Below are positions 9,119-16,671 of a stretch of DNA of 27,970 bases, one piece after another (the stretch's first letter is position 1; every line of letters starts with the position of its first letter). The DNA comes from an uncultured Duganella sp. (GTDB taxonomy: Bacteria; Pseudomonadota; Gammaproteobacteria; Burkholderiales; Burkholderiaceae), in the NCBI GenBank assembly GCA_946482635.1, contig CAMLSG010000056.1:1-27970 (forward strand), written 5' to 3'. The notes below the pieces were generated by a model, which did not search any database, was not told the origin of the DNA, and saw only the letters and a program-made list of their open reading frames with translations. Both the position numbers and the translations under genes were made by a program.

Positions 9119-9518
9119 CATCGAGTGCGTCCAGCATGCAAGATACCGCCGCGCCGGCGTTTGCTCTTGCTTGCGCGATGGCGCTATGCAGTTGCGTGGC
9201 ATAGCGTGAAACGTCCAGGCCGTACGAGGTCAGTGCATTGATGGAGTCGAGCACGGCGACCGTCACGTCGTCGTCTCCAATTCGCAAAAGTCGCAGTAGT
9301 AAGGCGACACTGCATGCCGTGTTCGTGGCTTCGCTCAGTGCCTGCGCGCACGCGCTCTGCCATAGCCGAGGACGTTCCTCCGCCATTATTCCCAATGCAG
9401 CCCAATCTTCGCCCGAAAACGTCTCCAGGAAGGCAATTGCATCGGTTATCGCGACGTCAGACCAGTAGTTGTCGTATTCCCTTACGCCACTTAGCAGGGC
9501 ATCGTATTTGCTCAGCAT
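9099..9518 (-). CDS. Unknown small protein, paralogue of its upstream neighbour; possible immunity protein
   Basis: This 139-residue protein has no signal peptide or membrane segment and looks all-helical. I do not recognise the family. It aligns by eye with the 134-residue product of the preceding gene (9512-9916): both have an F-S-x-x-x-W block early (FSGEDWAAL / FSSAEWRNL), a run of Cys/Ala-rich helix, and a D-V-x-V-A-V-L/I-x-x-x-x-x-L/M segment (DDVTVAVLDSINAL / HFDVAVIAASQLDDM). The start overlaps the previous stop by 7 bp, so translation is probably coupled. It is the last gene of the type VI cluster, downstream of PAAR effector 2, the place where immunity genes usually sit. Immunity function is inference from position and duplication only. 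Confidence 0.75.
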   Translation of the reverse strand: MLSKYDALLSGVREYDNYWSDVAITDAIAFLETFSGEDWAALGIMAEERPRLWQSACAQALSEATNTACSVALLLRLLRIGDDDVTVAVLDSINALTSYGLDVSRYATQLHSAIAQARANAGAAVSCMLDALDEKLPPA

Positions 9519-9916
9519 AAATGTGAGAGTAACCTTTGCACGTCTCCCGCACGCGTGCTGCGGCGAGCCGTCAACTGGTCCAGTATTGCTTGCAGCCTCC
9601 CGCGTAGGGACGCTGGAAGCGCAGTTTCCATATCGTCAAGCTGGCTCGCAGCGATCACTGCGACATCAAAGTGTGGCGAGGAGACGAGGAGAGTGGTCAA
9701 GACGCCAATGCCATCGCTCTTCCCGAAGGCTCCAACGGCTTCGGTGCAGCGCTCCTGGACGCACGCGGAGAAAGATAGAACCCTGGACTGCAAGTTGCGC
9801 CACTCTGCGGAAGAAAATTCATTCAATGTTTCGCCAGCCAGCTCCAGATTGTGTTCAAACCATGGAGAGCCGTCATTACCAAGCAGTCTTTCGAATCCGT
9901 TTAAGGCTTCACCCAT
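9512..9916 (-). CDS. Unknown small protein, tandem paralogue; possible immunity protein
   Basis: The 134-residue product appears cytoplasmic and helical, with W19 in GSPWFEHNLELAGETLNEF and FSSAEWRNL matching the next gene. It overlaps the upstream 92-residue gene by 16 bp and the downstream paralogue by 7 bp, so the three are probably translated as a unit. Duplicated immunity genes behind a T6SS effector are common; that is the favoured but unproven role. The region is visibly less GC-rich than the prp operon, as is usual for toxin and immunity genes that move between strains. Confidence 0.75.
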   Translation of the reverse strand: MGEALNGFERLLGNDGSPWFEHNLELAGETLNEFSSAEWRNLQSRVLSFSACVQERCTEAVGAFGKSDGIGVLTTLLVSSPHFDVAVIAASQLDDMETALPASLRGRLQAILDQLTARRSTRAGDVQRLLSHLC

Positions 9917-10179
9917 TCTTCGACTGGTACGCCATGCTGGATAACGGTCGCGTAGTATGAAGTCACGGTGTTCAGGTCGGCGCTTCCACCAAGCCTGAAT
10001 CGTATATAGGATACCGCCAGAATCCCGCTACGCTTCTCGAGTGTCCGGAATTCCTCGAGGTCGGCCTCGGAGAAGTCACCGAATCCGTTTACGTTGCCGA
10101 ACTCGGATGGGTCGATCTCTCTGCCAAGCACCATGCCGATTTTCTTCGTCAGGTCCGGGTTCAAAATTTTCTGATTCAT
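9901..10179 (-). CDS. Unknown 92-residue protein downstream of PAAR effector 2
   Basis: A short soluble protein, rich in acidic residues in the middle (FSEADLEEF) and ending EEWVKP. I recognise no family. It starts 9 nt after the stop of PAAR effector 2 and overlaps the next gene by 16 bp. Being the gene directly after the effector, it is the first candidate for the cognate immunity protein; alternatively it is an accessory of the paralogous pair that follows. No strong Shine-Dalgarno is seen, which fits translation coupled to the effector gene. Confidence 0.7.
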   Translation of the reverse strand: MNQKILNPDLTKKIGMVLGREIDPSEFGNVNGFGDFSEADLEEFRTLEKRSGILAVSYIRFRLGGSADLNTVTSYYATVIQHGVPVEEWVKP

Positions 10180-10188
10180 ATTGAGTCG

Positions 10189-11487
10189 CTATTTGTTTGG
10201 TCGTCCGTTGACGAATACACTTGTCGGCACCCCGTTCGAGTCGAAATTGCTTATCTTGGTTGTCAAATCTCCATAACCAAGTTTTATGCGATTTGCGCCG
10301 AATGATATGCGGCGTATAGCCATGTCGGCAATGGCCTGGTTACTCTTGCCCGGGTTCTGGTCCCGCAGCAGTGCGAACTCTTTCCTGAAGTTCGCCAGGT
10401 TCTTGTCAGCCAGTGAGCCGGATAAGCTTGGCGGTGGCTTATTATAGAGCCCCTGATATGCAGCAATAGTTTCTTCCAGCGCAGCCTCGGTAAGACTCCC
10501 GCCTTCGAGCTTCAGCTTGATCGATTCGCCAGCGGAAGTGACGACGCGATTGTCGAGATAGAATTGAGGACTGCCGTCGGTCATGCTGATCAGGCCTACC
10601 GTATGGTCCTCGCCTTCGGCTCTTACATTGACGGTGCCTTCCCCCGATTCGTCCAGCGAAACGGACAAATCGGACCTCTTGAAAGGCACGTTCCGTGGTC
10701 CTTCGGTTGCCGCTGCAACCTCTAGGCCTTCCGATCGCATCGCAATGGGCGGATACTCCCCTGCTGCCATCCGGGCACTTCCCAATTTCGCACCATACCA
10801 GCCACCGAGCAAGCTTCCAGCAAGCATGGACCATTTCTGCCCGTCTGTCCCCTCGCCGAATAGCTTCCCTCCCAACATGCCTCCGCCCAAGCCCCCGGCG
10901 ATACCGCCAACAATGCCGCCAATTGCTACCGCAGGCGCTGCCAATACGAAGGCGGCGCCTGCGCCGACCACGAACATAGCCACCTGAACCCAGGTTGGGA
11001 CCAGGTCTTCGGCGTGGATCTCGTCGGTTTGCACGGTTTCGCCGCCGATATTCACGTTGGGCGAGCCTTTGGTGATGGTGGCGCTGCAGGTGGTCTTGTC
11101 GTCCACCCTTGCTGCCGGCATGCTGTTGATGAATACCTTTCCGCTGCCAGTCGCGATCTTTTCCATATCGGTATGCTTGTCGCACTTGGCGGTGTCGAGG
11201 TGGGCGCGGATGGCGCGCAAGCCGTTGGTGAAGACATTTGGCGAACCGGTGGCGGTGATATTGCCCACTTCTTCCTTGGGCGCCCAGCTCATGGTGCTCA
11301 TTACCTCGCCGATGCCGCCGCCCGCCGCCGCAGCGCCGCCGATGATGGCCGCGGCGGCCAGGCCGCCGGTGCCGACGACGGCAACCGCCGTGACGGCAAT
11401 GGCCGCGGCGGCAATCAGGCCGCCGAGCAGCCAGCTCATGGTCGGGCTATGGCCGATCGGGTCATTCAGCCTGGCTGCTTGCGACAT
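10189..11487 (-). CDS. T6SS effector 2: prePAAR-TM-PAAR-TM with unknown C-terminal toxin domain
   Basis: The 432-residue protein begins with AARLNDPIGH (4-13), an exact prePAAR motif (AARxxDxxxH). Two hydrophobic stretches follow (about 18-58), then the PAAR domain (about 74-155, with Cys102, His105 and Cys134), then a second Gly/Ala-rich membrane region (about 166-207). This is the layout of class I prePAAR effectors, which sit on the VgrG tip and need an Eag chaperone to shield their helices. Residues about 240-432 form the variable C-terminal region, which ends TSVFVNGRPNK and resembles no toxin family I can name. No catalytic motif is obvious. Residues 1-193 are nearly identical to effector 1. 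It starts 3 nt after the putative immunity gene of effector 1. The delivery assignment is firm and the toxic activity unknown. Confidence 0.88.
   Translation of the reverse strand: MSQAARLNDPIGHSPTMSWLLGGLIAAAAIAVTAVAVVGTGGLAAAAIIGGAAAAGGGIGEVMSTMSWAPKEEVGNITATGSPNVFTNGLRAIRAHLDTAKCDKHTDMEKIATGSGKVFINSMPAARVDDKTTCSATITKGSPNVNIGGETVQTDEIHAEDLVPTWVQVAMFVVGAGAAFVLAAPAVAIGGIVGGIAGGLGGGMLGGKLFGEGTDGQKWSMLAGSLLGGWYGAKLGSARMAAGEYPPIAMRSEGLEVAAATEGPRNVPFKRSDLSVSLDESGEGTVNVRAEGEDHTVGLISMTDGSPQFYLDNRVVTSAGESIKLKLEGGSLTEAALEETIAAYQGLYNKPPPSLSGSLADKNLANFRKEFALLRDQNPGKSNQAIADMAIRRISFGANRIKLGYGDLTTKISNFDSNGVPTSVFVNGRPNK
10909..11487 (-). repeat. Duplicated effector delivery module, copy in effector 2
   Basis: The first 579 bp of effector 2 repeat the first 579 bp of effector 1 (12702-13280) in the same orientation. 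By eye about 9 of 193 residues differ, and long stretches are also identical at silent sites, especially 11041-11477. Similarity ends sharply after GGIV at residue 193. Confidence 0.9.
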
Positions 11488-11490
11488 GGC

Positions 11491-12081
11491 TTAACCTTCG
11501 GGGATGACAGTGATCGCGAGGATGGGCTGTTCGGGATAATCATCGAGGCTGCCGTAGCCCGTGATCTCCAGGCCGCCATATTCCGGACCCGTGTACAGCA
11601 CTTCTTCCGCGTCGTCGTAGTGAAGCTCGGCATGCGCCAGCAGCTCGCTGACATCGGCGCCCAGGCCTACGTTGCCTGGCAGCTTCCCCTGGTAGGACGC
11701 GGTCGGCAGTTGGCCTTCTTCCACACACTCGAACTGCCACGCTTTTACCGCGTGCACTTTCCCGTTGCGGATGATGATGCCCAGCGCCCTCGGATTGACA
11801 GCCGGATGCTGCGGCGAATCGAAGCGCAGGCGCCAGTTGGTCAGCGCCATGTCGTGCACGCTGAATACGAACAGGTCGTCCGCAGCGGACTGGCTCCTTT
11901 TCAGTTGCAGCACTGGCGAATGCTCGAAGCGGTACAGGTCTTCGCTGCCAGCCATCAGGTAGCGGGACAAATTGTGTTCGATCGCATCGGCGCTTAAGCC
12001 GATTGCTATCCCGGCGAGGGAAACCGATGGAATAATCGGCGCTGTCCAGTCGATGGCAATGGACGGGGTCTGTTCTGTCAC
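11491..12081 (-). CDS. Unknown protein between the two effectors; putative immunity protein of effector 1
   Basis: A 196-residue protein with no signal peptide and no clear membrane helix, rich in beta-prone segments, ending AITVIPEG. Features visible include a hydrophobic block IIPSVSLAGIAIGLSADAI near the N-terminus and a Trp/Tyr-rich middle. I do not recognise a family. The GTG at 12081 forms a GTGA overlap with the effector 1 stop, the usual signature of coupled toxin and immunity genes. An in-frame GTG at 12093 would add four residues and is possible. Its place directly behind effector 1 and before effector 2 argues for immunity; a helper for effector 1 is the alternative. Confidence 0.78.
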   Translation of the reverse strand: MTEQTPSIAIDWTAPIIPSVSLAGIAIGLSADAIEHNLSRYLMAGSEDLYRFEHSPVLQLKRSQSAADDLFVFSVHDMALTNWRLRFDSPQHPAVNPRALGIIIRNGKVHAVKAWQFECVEEGQLPTASYQGKLPGNVGLGADVSELLAHAELHYDDAEEVLYTGPEYGGLEITGYGSLDDYPEQPILAITVIPEG

Positions 12082-13280
12082 TTGGGTACCCACTTGTTGG
12101 TTTTGGGATCAAAGATAATCTCTTGTCCTTGGGGGTTAAGGTAGGTGGTGTTCTTGTCGTACAGCGGCTCGCCGTCTTTGAACGACAATTTGTAGCCGCC
12201 TTCGGGATCGATAATTTTCGCCTTGCTGCCATTGGCGTAGGTGATTTTATAGTATTGGGCGCCGTGGGTACTGACGTTGCTCTCGGGGCTGAACTGGACT
12301 TCCTTGATACCGTAAGGATTGCCTTCAACCGTGATTATCTGCGCGTTGCCCGATGACGAAGCGCGCGCGGGCTTGTCCGCCACGATCGCGCCGTCCATTT
12401 CGAACGACTGCTTCAACTGATCCAGGGATGAACCCCACACGTTGGCCGGTTTCTCGCCAATATTACGGGGAATGCCGGCTTCCGCCGCGAGGTCCTCCCT
12501 CAGGCCGACGCGCGAAGCCGCCGAAGTAATGCCGAAGGGCCGTGGAGGCTTGAAGCGTGCAGCGACCCATCCGCCTCCTTTGCCACCAAGTACGCCACCC
12601 AGCAGGCTGCCGCCCAGCATCGACCACTTTTGCCCGTCGGAGCCCTGGCCAAAGGCCTTGCCGCCCAAGTAGTCTCCCGCAAAGCCGCCGCCAATGCCGA
12701 GGACGATGCCGCCAATGGCGACAGCCGGCGCGGCGAGCACAAAGGCGGCTCCGGCGCCGGCCACGAACATGGCTACGTGGACCCAGGTCGGCACCAGGTC
12801 TTCCGCATGGATTTCATCGGTCTGCACGGTCCCGCCGCCGATGTTCACGTTGGGCGAGCCTTTGGTGATGGTGGCGCTGCAGGTGGTCTTATCGTCCACC
12901 CTTGCCGCCGGCATGCTGTTGATGAACACCTTGCCGCTGCCGGTCGCCACTTTCTCGGCGTCCGTATGCTTGTCGCACTTGGCGGTGTCGAGGTGGGCGC
13001 GGATGGCGCGCAAGCCGTTGGTGAAGACGTTGGATGAACCGGTGGCGGTGATATTGCCCACTTCCTCTTTCGGCGCCCAGCTCATGGTGCTCAGTACCTC
13101 GCCGATGCCGCCGCCCGCTGCCGCGGCGCCGCCGATGATGGCCGCGGCAGCCAGGCCGCCGGTACCGACGACGGCGACCGCCGTGACGGCAATGGCCGCG
13201 GCGGCAATCAAGCCGCCGAGCAGCCAGCTCATGGTCGGGCTATGACCGATCGGGTCATTCAGCCTGGCTGCGTATGCCAT
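12078..13280 (-). CDS. T6SS effector 1: prePAAR-TM-PAAR-TM with unknown C-terminal toxin domain
   Basis: The 400-residue protein has the same front half as effector 2: prePAAR motif AARLNDPIGH (4-13), hydrophobic region about 18-58, PAAR domain about 74-155 and a second hydrophobic region about 166-207. The C-terminal part (about 245-400) differs completely. It contains a compact segment from about 310 with SSGNAQIITVEGNPYGIKEV, HGAQYYKITYANGSKAKIID and a final TTYLNPQGQEIIFDPKTNKW, giving a small beta-rich domain. I have the impression this ending recurs at the tips of polymorphic toxins but cannot name the family. Invariant-looking residues are His, Tyr and Lys in HGAQYYKITY. It starts 2 nt after the Eag gene stop, with TAGG about 8 nt upstream of the ATG. 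Confidence 0.88.
   Translation of the reverse strand: MAYAARLNDPIGHSPTMSWLLGGLIAAAAIAVTAVAVVGTGGLAAAAIIGGAAAAGGGIGEVLSTMSWAPKEEVGNITATGSSNVFTNGLRAIRAHLDTAKCDKHTDAEKVATGSGKVFINSMPAARVDDKTTCSATITKGSPNVNIGGGTVQTDEIHAEDLVPTWVHVAMFVAGAGAAFVLAAPAVAIGGIVLGIGGGFAGDYLGGKAFGQGSDGQKWSMLGGSLLGGVLGGKGGGWVAARFKPPRPFGITSAASRVGLREDLAAEAGIPRNIGEKPANVWGSSLDQLKQSFEMDGAIVADKPARASSSGNAQIITVEGNPYGIKEVQFSPESNVSTHGAQYYKITYANGSKAKIIDPEGGYKLSFKDGEPLYDKNTTYLNPQGQEIIFDPKTNKWVPK
12702..13280 (-). repeat. Duplicated effector delivery module, copy in effector 1
   Basis: This is the direct-repeat partner of 10909-11487, separated by about 1.2 kb that holds the effector 1 toxin tip and its putative immunity gene. Recombination between the copies would delete exactly that toxin-immunity pair and leave one intact effector gene. 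Confidence 0.9.
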
Positions 13281-13282
13281 GC

Positions 13283-14113
13283 TCAGCCTACTTGCTGCTC
13301 GAGGAAGCTGCGCACGGCGCCAAGGTGGGGCAGGTTCGGGATGTCCTGCGGCGGATCGTAGATGGCCGCCAGGTGCAGGTTGTCGAGTAACGTCGAGGCC
13401 TCAGGATCGGGATGGGCCGCGAGCTGGTACATGCCCGTGTTGCGCAGGCCTGGATCGTAGGAGTTGGGGGCGGTGAAATGCGCTTGCAGGCGGTTGCCTG
13501 CGGCATCGAAAAAGGCCCAGGTGTCCAGCTCCACTTCGCGCGGATCGGTTTTGCGGCAAGCATCGCCCTGGTTCGCGTAGACGTGCAGGCTGCGCCGGCG
13601 GGCGGAGAGGGCGAAGGTGTACGGTTCTGTAGCGACCACCACCTTACGCTTGGGAGCGGCGGCGCTGGCGCTCAGGGGATTGCGCAGCGTCATGGAGGCC
13701 AGCAGGCCGTCGAAGGCGGCATTCCATTCGTCGGTAATCGATTCCGGGCAGGTGGCGGCGATGAGCATGGCCTGGCGGCTGCCGGGCGCGGGGCCGCCGA
13801 CCAGCACCACGGCCTGGCGCTGGTGCATGAAATTGCTGTCCTTGCGCCAGCTGTAGGCCAGTTCGATGGCGGGCGAGCCGCCTATCATGCAGTCTTTCAG
13901 CCCACGCAGCTGGAAGCGGGGCAGGGCGCGGCCAAGTTCCTTTTGCAGGCGGTCGCCGAAATCGGCAAGGCTTTCCTCTGGCGGCACGTCGGCATGGGTG
14001 ATGACCACGCTGAATTCGCTGGGCCCATCTTCGCGCACGACGAACATGTGCATGGATTTGTCCTTGAGCTGGGCCGGAAGCTCGAAAGTTGCGCTGTTGG
14101 TGTGGTATTGCAT
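13283..14113 (-). CDS. Eag-type (DUF1795/DcrB-like) T6SS effector chaperone with a C-terminal extension
   Basis: Residues 1-about 147 look like a DUF1795 (Eag) domain: the N-terminus NSATFELPAQLKDKSMHMF, the block FSVVITHADVPPEESLADF and the late segment TDEWNAAFDGLLASM follow the typical order. Eag proteins bind the prePAAR and transmembrane helices of class I effectors before loading on VgrG. Its place between vgrG and two such effectors supports this. Usual Eag proteins are about 145 residues; this one is 276. Residues about 155-276 form a second domain, opening KVVVATEPYTF and containing LDTWAFFDAAGNRL, which I do not recognise. The start is backed by TAGGAT about 9 nt upstream, which also carries the vgrG stop. 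Being the only Eag gene here, it probably serves both effectors. Confidence 0.82.
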   Translation of the reverse strand: MQYHTNSATFELPAQLKDKSMHMFVVREDGPSEFSVVITHADVPPEESLADFGDRLQKELGRALPRFQLRGLKDCMIGGSPAIELAYSWRKDSNFMHQRQAVVLVGGPAPGSRQAMLIAATCPESITDEWNAAFDGLLASMTLRNPLSASAAAPKRKVVVATEPYTFALSARRRSLHVYANQGDACRKTDPREVELDTWAFFDAAGNRLQAHFTAPNSYDPGLRNTGMYQLAAHPDPEASTLLDNLHLAAIYDPPQDIPNLPHLGAVRSFLEQQVG

Positions 14114-14124
14114 CGTTATCGATC

Positions 14125-16671
14125 CTACTTGTTCAGGTCAATGCGGTCGCTGCCGATAATGTCGACGTATTTGCCCTGGATGGTGATGGTGCCGTCGGCG
14201 CGCAGTTCGATCTTGCTGGCGCCGACCTGCAGCGTAATGTCGGTATTGGCCGTCAGGTGGATGTGCTGGGTGTCGGACTTGATGTCGACAAACTTGCTGG
14301 CGCCCACTTCAACGTGCTCGGTTTCGGCCTTGAGCATGACGTGTTTCTTCGCCGTGGCCGCAATATGTTCTGTCTCGGCCTTCAGTTCGACGTGCTTCTT
14401 GGCGGTGGCCGACATGTGCTCGGTCTGCGCCACAAGTTCGACGTGTTTCTTCGCCGTCAGGGCGATATGCTCGGTTTCCGCCGTCAGGTCGATGTGCTGC
14501 TTCGCGCGCATGTCGATATAGGCAGTCTCGGACACCATCTCGATCTGCTGCTTGACCGTGTTGCGCTGGTAACCCTGGCTCACGGTGTTGGTCTGGTGCG
14601 GACCGTTGACGGTGGTCGCGTGCGCATTCTGCACGGTCGTGACCATGTCCTTCTGTGCGTGGATGTTGATCAGCTCCGAACCCTTGGAGTCGTGGATCAC
14701 CATCTCGCTGAAGCCGCCGCCGCCCGGTGTGGAACGGCTCTTGAAGCCCATCATATGGGCGCCGTCGGGCAGGGCGTAAGGCGCCGGCTGGTCGGCGTTG
14801 AACAGGCGGCCGGTACACACCGGGCGGTCCGGATCGCCTTCCAGGTAGTCGATCAGCACTTCCTGGCCGATGCGCGGGATGGACACCGTGCCCCAGCCCT
14901 TGCCGGCCCACGGCTGCGATACGCGGATCCAGCAGGAGCTGGCTTCGTCGCGGCGCCCGTAGCGATCCCAATGGAACTGCACCTTGATGCGGCCATACTG
15001 GTCGGTGTGGATCTCCTGGCCTTTGGGACCGACCACGGTGGCCGTCTGCGGGCCGGGCATGCGCGGCGAACGATGTTCCCGCACCGGGCGATACGGGATT
15101 TTGCGGCGGATCACGGTAAAGCTGTTGCGATAGACGTCTTCCTGGTCGCTGGCAAAGAAGTTATTGCGGCAATCGAGCTGCACGCCGATCACCAGGAAGT
15201 CGTTGTCCTTTTCGTCCGTGACGTCGAACCAGTGGTGGCCGTGCAGCTTGAACGTGTGGCCAGGCGCCAGGCCGCGGCAATCGGACTCGCCGGAAAACAG
15301 CTTGGCCTGCCATTCCATGGCTTCCATGCGCAGTTGCGCCTCGCGCTCGCCGCTGTCGCGGTCCTTGTAGGAGAAGGCCGGGTTGCCGTCGTAGACTTCG
15401 AGCGTTGGCACATCGCCCTGGCGCGAAGCGGTCGGCAGTTCCACGTATTGCACCGTGTTGGGCGACTTGAAGTCGAATGTGTTGAGCGCGACTTTGGTAG
15501 GCTGCAGCACGCGCCGTGCCGTGAAGGCAGTGACGGCGTCGCGGTCATGCCAGCGGTTGCCGCCGTTGAACTCGATCTCGGCGTGCGCCGGCTGCGGCGG
15601 GCAGAAAGTACTGTCGCGCGAGTCGTCGCTGATCACCATGACGTGGCCCTCTTCGCTGTGCTCGAAGTAGTAGAACAGGCCGTATTTCTCCATCAGGCGG
15701 CTGACGAAATGTTCGTCGGTCTCGTCGTACTGGACAATGTAGTTTTCAGGCAGGTAGGTCTTCGCGGTCCGGAATTCGTAAGCGGCCAGGCTGCCGTAGT
15801 CGGAGGTAAAGATCTGCGTCAGGACGTCCACCACGCTTGCGTCCTGGAAGATCCGGGAATTGGTGCGGCGCTGCAGGAAGGCCAGCCAGGGAACGATTTC
15901 GGCGTGGTAGAAGGCGAAGCCGCCATCCGAGCGGGTGAAGCCGAACACATTGACGTAGCCGTTGATGAAATGCTCGCTGCCGTCGGCCAGCCGTACGCCG
16001 ACGCTGACGTTCTTGCCCAGCAGGTCTTGCAGGTCAATGCTGGAGCTCTTGGACAGCAGCCCCAGTGTGTAGCGATAAGGGGAAGACAGGGCAGCTTCCC
16101 CCGTCAGCGTTTCGACCAGCAGGGCCTTGTCGCCTTCCAGCGGGGAATAGAAGCGCAGCAGGCGGCTGCCCTCGTGGAATGCGGCGAAGGGGCCGCCGCC
16201 GGCCGCTTGCTGCAGCGCGGCCAGGCGAGGCTTCATGACGGCCGGCGCAAATTCCGGAGCTGGCGCCATGAAGTCCTGGATGGCCAGGCCGGCCAGCGGG
16301 TGTTCTTCGATTTGCAGTGCCTTGGCAATTGCCGGCGTTGCGGCAGGCGCGGCTTCTTCGGCTGCGTGGGAAGCTACAGCATGGGCTGTAGCGGTTTGGG
16401 ATTCTGCGGCAAGCGTGCTTGCACTGTGCGCCAGCGCGGACGCCGGCGCTGCGGCTGAAGCTTCGCTGCCTGCAATTGCACCCAGGCCGGCACCAAGCGC
16501 GGTCTGCGCCAGTTGCGTAGCGGCAGGCGGCAATTTGCCTTGCGCGGCCAGGTCGACCGCGCCCGGGATTGCGTGGTCGGCCAACTTGCTGACCAGCGAA
16601 GAGACATCTGGTGCCTCGCCTAACGGCGATGACGCCAGCGCTGTCTTGCCATCCAAAGGACCAAACGACAT
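14125..16671 (-). CDS. vgrG: T6SS spike protein VgrG with an Ala-rich N-terminal extension
   Basis: An 848-residue VgrG. The gp27-like part starts at about 168 (GSRLLRFYSPLEG) and runs through FYHAEIVPWLAFLQRRTNSRIFQ; the gp5-like OB domain follows, with QYGRIKVQFHWDRYG, SCWIRVSQPWAGKGWG and IPRIGQEVLIDYLEGDPDRP, all classical. The C-terminus is a beta-helix containing a 17-residue repeat. There is no extra C-terminal enzyme domain, so it acts as carrier for the PAAR effectors. Residues 1-about 165 are unusual: Ala-rich, with several predicted helices (LAQTALGAGLGAIAG), and absent from standard VgrG. The ATG at 16671 was chosen over a TTG at 16689 because AGGAG lies 8 nt upstream. It heads the minus-strand cluster. 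Confidence 0.95.
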   Translation of the reverse strand: MSFGPLDGKTALASSPLGEAPDVSSLVSKLADHAIPGAVDLAAQGKLPPAATQLAQTALGAGLGAIAGSEASAAAPASALAHSASTLAAESQTATAHAVASHAAEEAAPAATPAIAKALQIEEHPLAGLAIQDFMAPAPEFAPAVMKPRLAALQQAAGGGPFAAFHEGSRLLRFYSPLEGDKALLVETLTGEAALSSPYRYTLGLLSKSSSIDLQDLLGKNVSVGVRLADGSEHFINGYVNVFGFTRSDGGFAFYHAEIVPWLAFLQRRTNSRIFQDASVVDVLTQIFTSDYGSLAAYEFRTAKTYLPENYIVQYDETDEHFVSRLMEKYGLFYYFEHSEEGHVMVISDDSRDSTFCPPQPAHAEIEFNGGNRWHDRDAVTAFTARRVLQPTKVALNTFDFKSPNTVQYVELPTASRQGDVPTLEVYDGNPAFSYKDRDSGEREAQLRMEAMEWQAKLFSGESDCRGLAPGHTFKLHGHHWFDVTDEKDNDFLVIGVQLDCRNNFFASDQEDVYRNSFTVIRRKIPYRPVREHRSPRMPGPQTATVVGPKGQEIHTDQYGRIKVQFHWDRYGRRDEASSCWIRVSQPWAGKGWGTVSIPRIGQEVLIDYLEGDPDRPVCTGRLFNADQPAPYALPDGAHMMGFKSRSTPGGGGFSEMVIHDSKGSELINIHAQKDMVTTVQNAHATTVNGPHQTNTVSQGYQRNTVKQQIEMVSETAYIDMRAKQHIDLTAETEHIALTAKKHVELVAQTEHMSATAKKHVELKAETEHIAATAKKHVMLKAETEHVEVGASKFVDIKSDTQHIHLTANTDITLQVGASKIELRADGTITIQGKYVDIIGSDRIDLNK
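14290..14500 (-). repeat. 51-bp (17-residue) tandem repeat in the VgrG beta-helix
   Basis: About four units with the pattern HVELxAxTEHxxxTAKK repeat every 17 residues (for example GTG starts of the unit at 14341, 14392 and 14443, each 51 bp apart on the plus strand). Flanking units are degenerate. The periodicity fits the needle-forming triple-stranded beta-helix of VgrG. Confidence 0.85.

Noticed and set aside
14089..16458. A 789-codon open frame on the plus strand
   Set aside because: It is antisense to vgrG, which carries all spike motifs; the product is low-complexity with no recognisable domain.
9099..16671. Prophage tail module as the source of the VgrG/PAAR genes
   Set aside because: VgrG and PAAR have phage-like folds, but no tail, capsid, lysis or integrase gene is present, and the Eag chaperone and prePAAR motifs are specific to T6SS.
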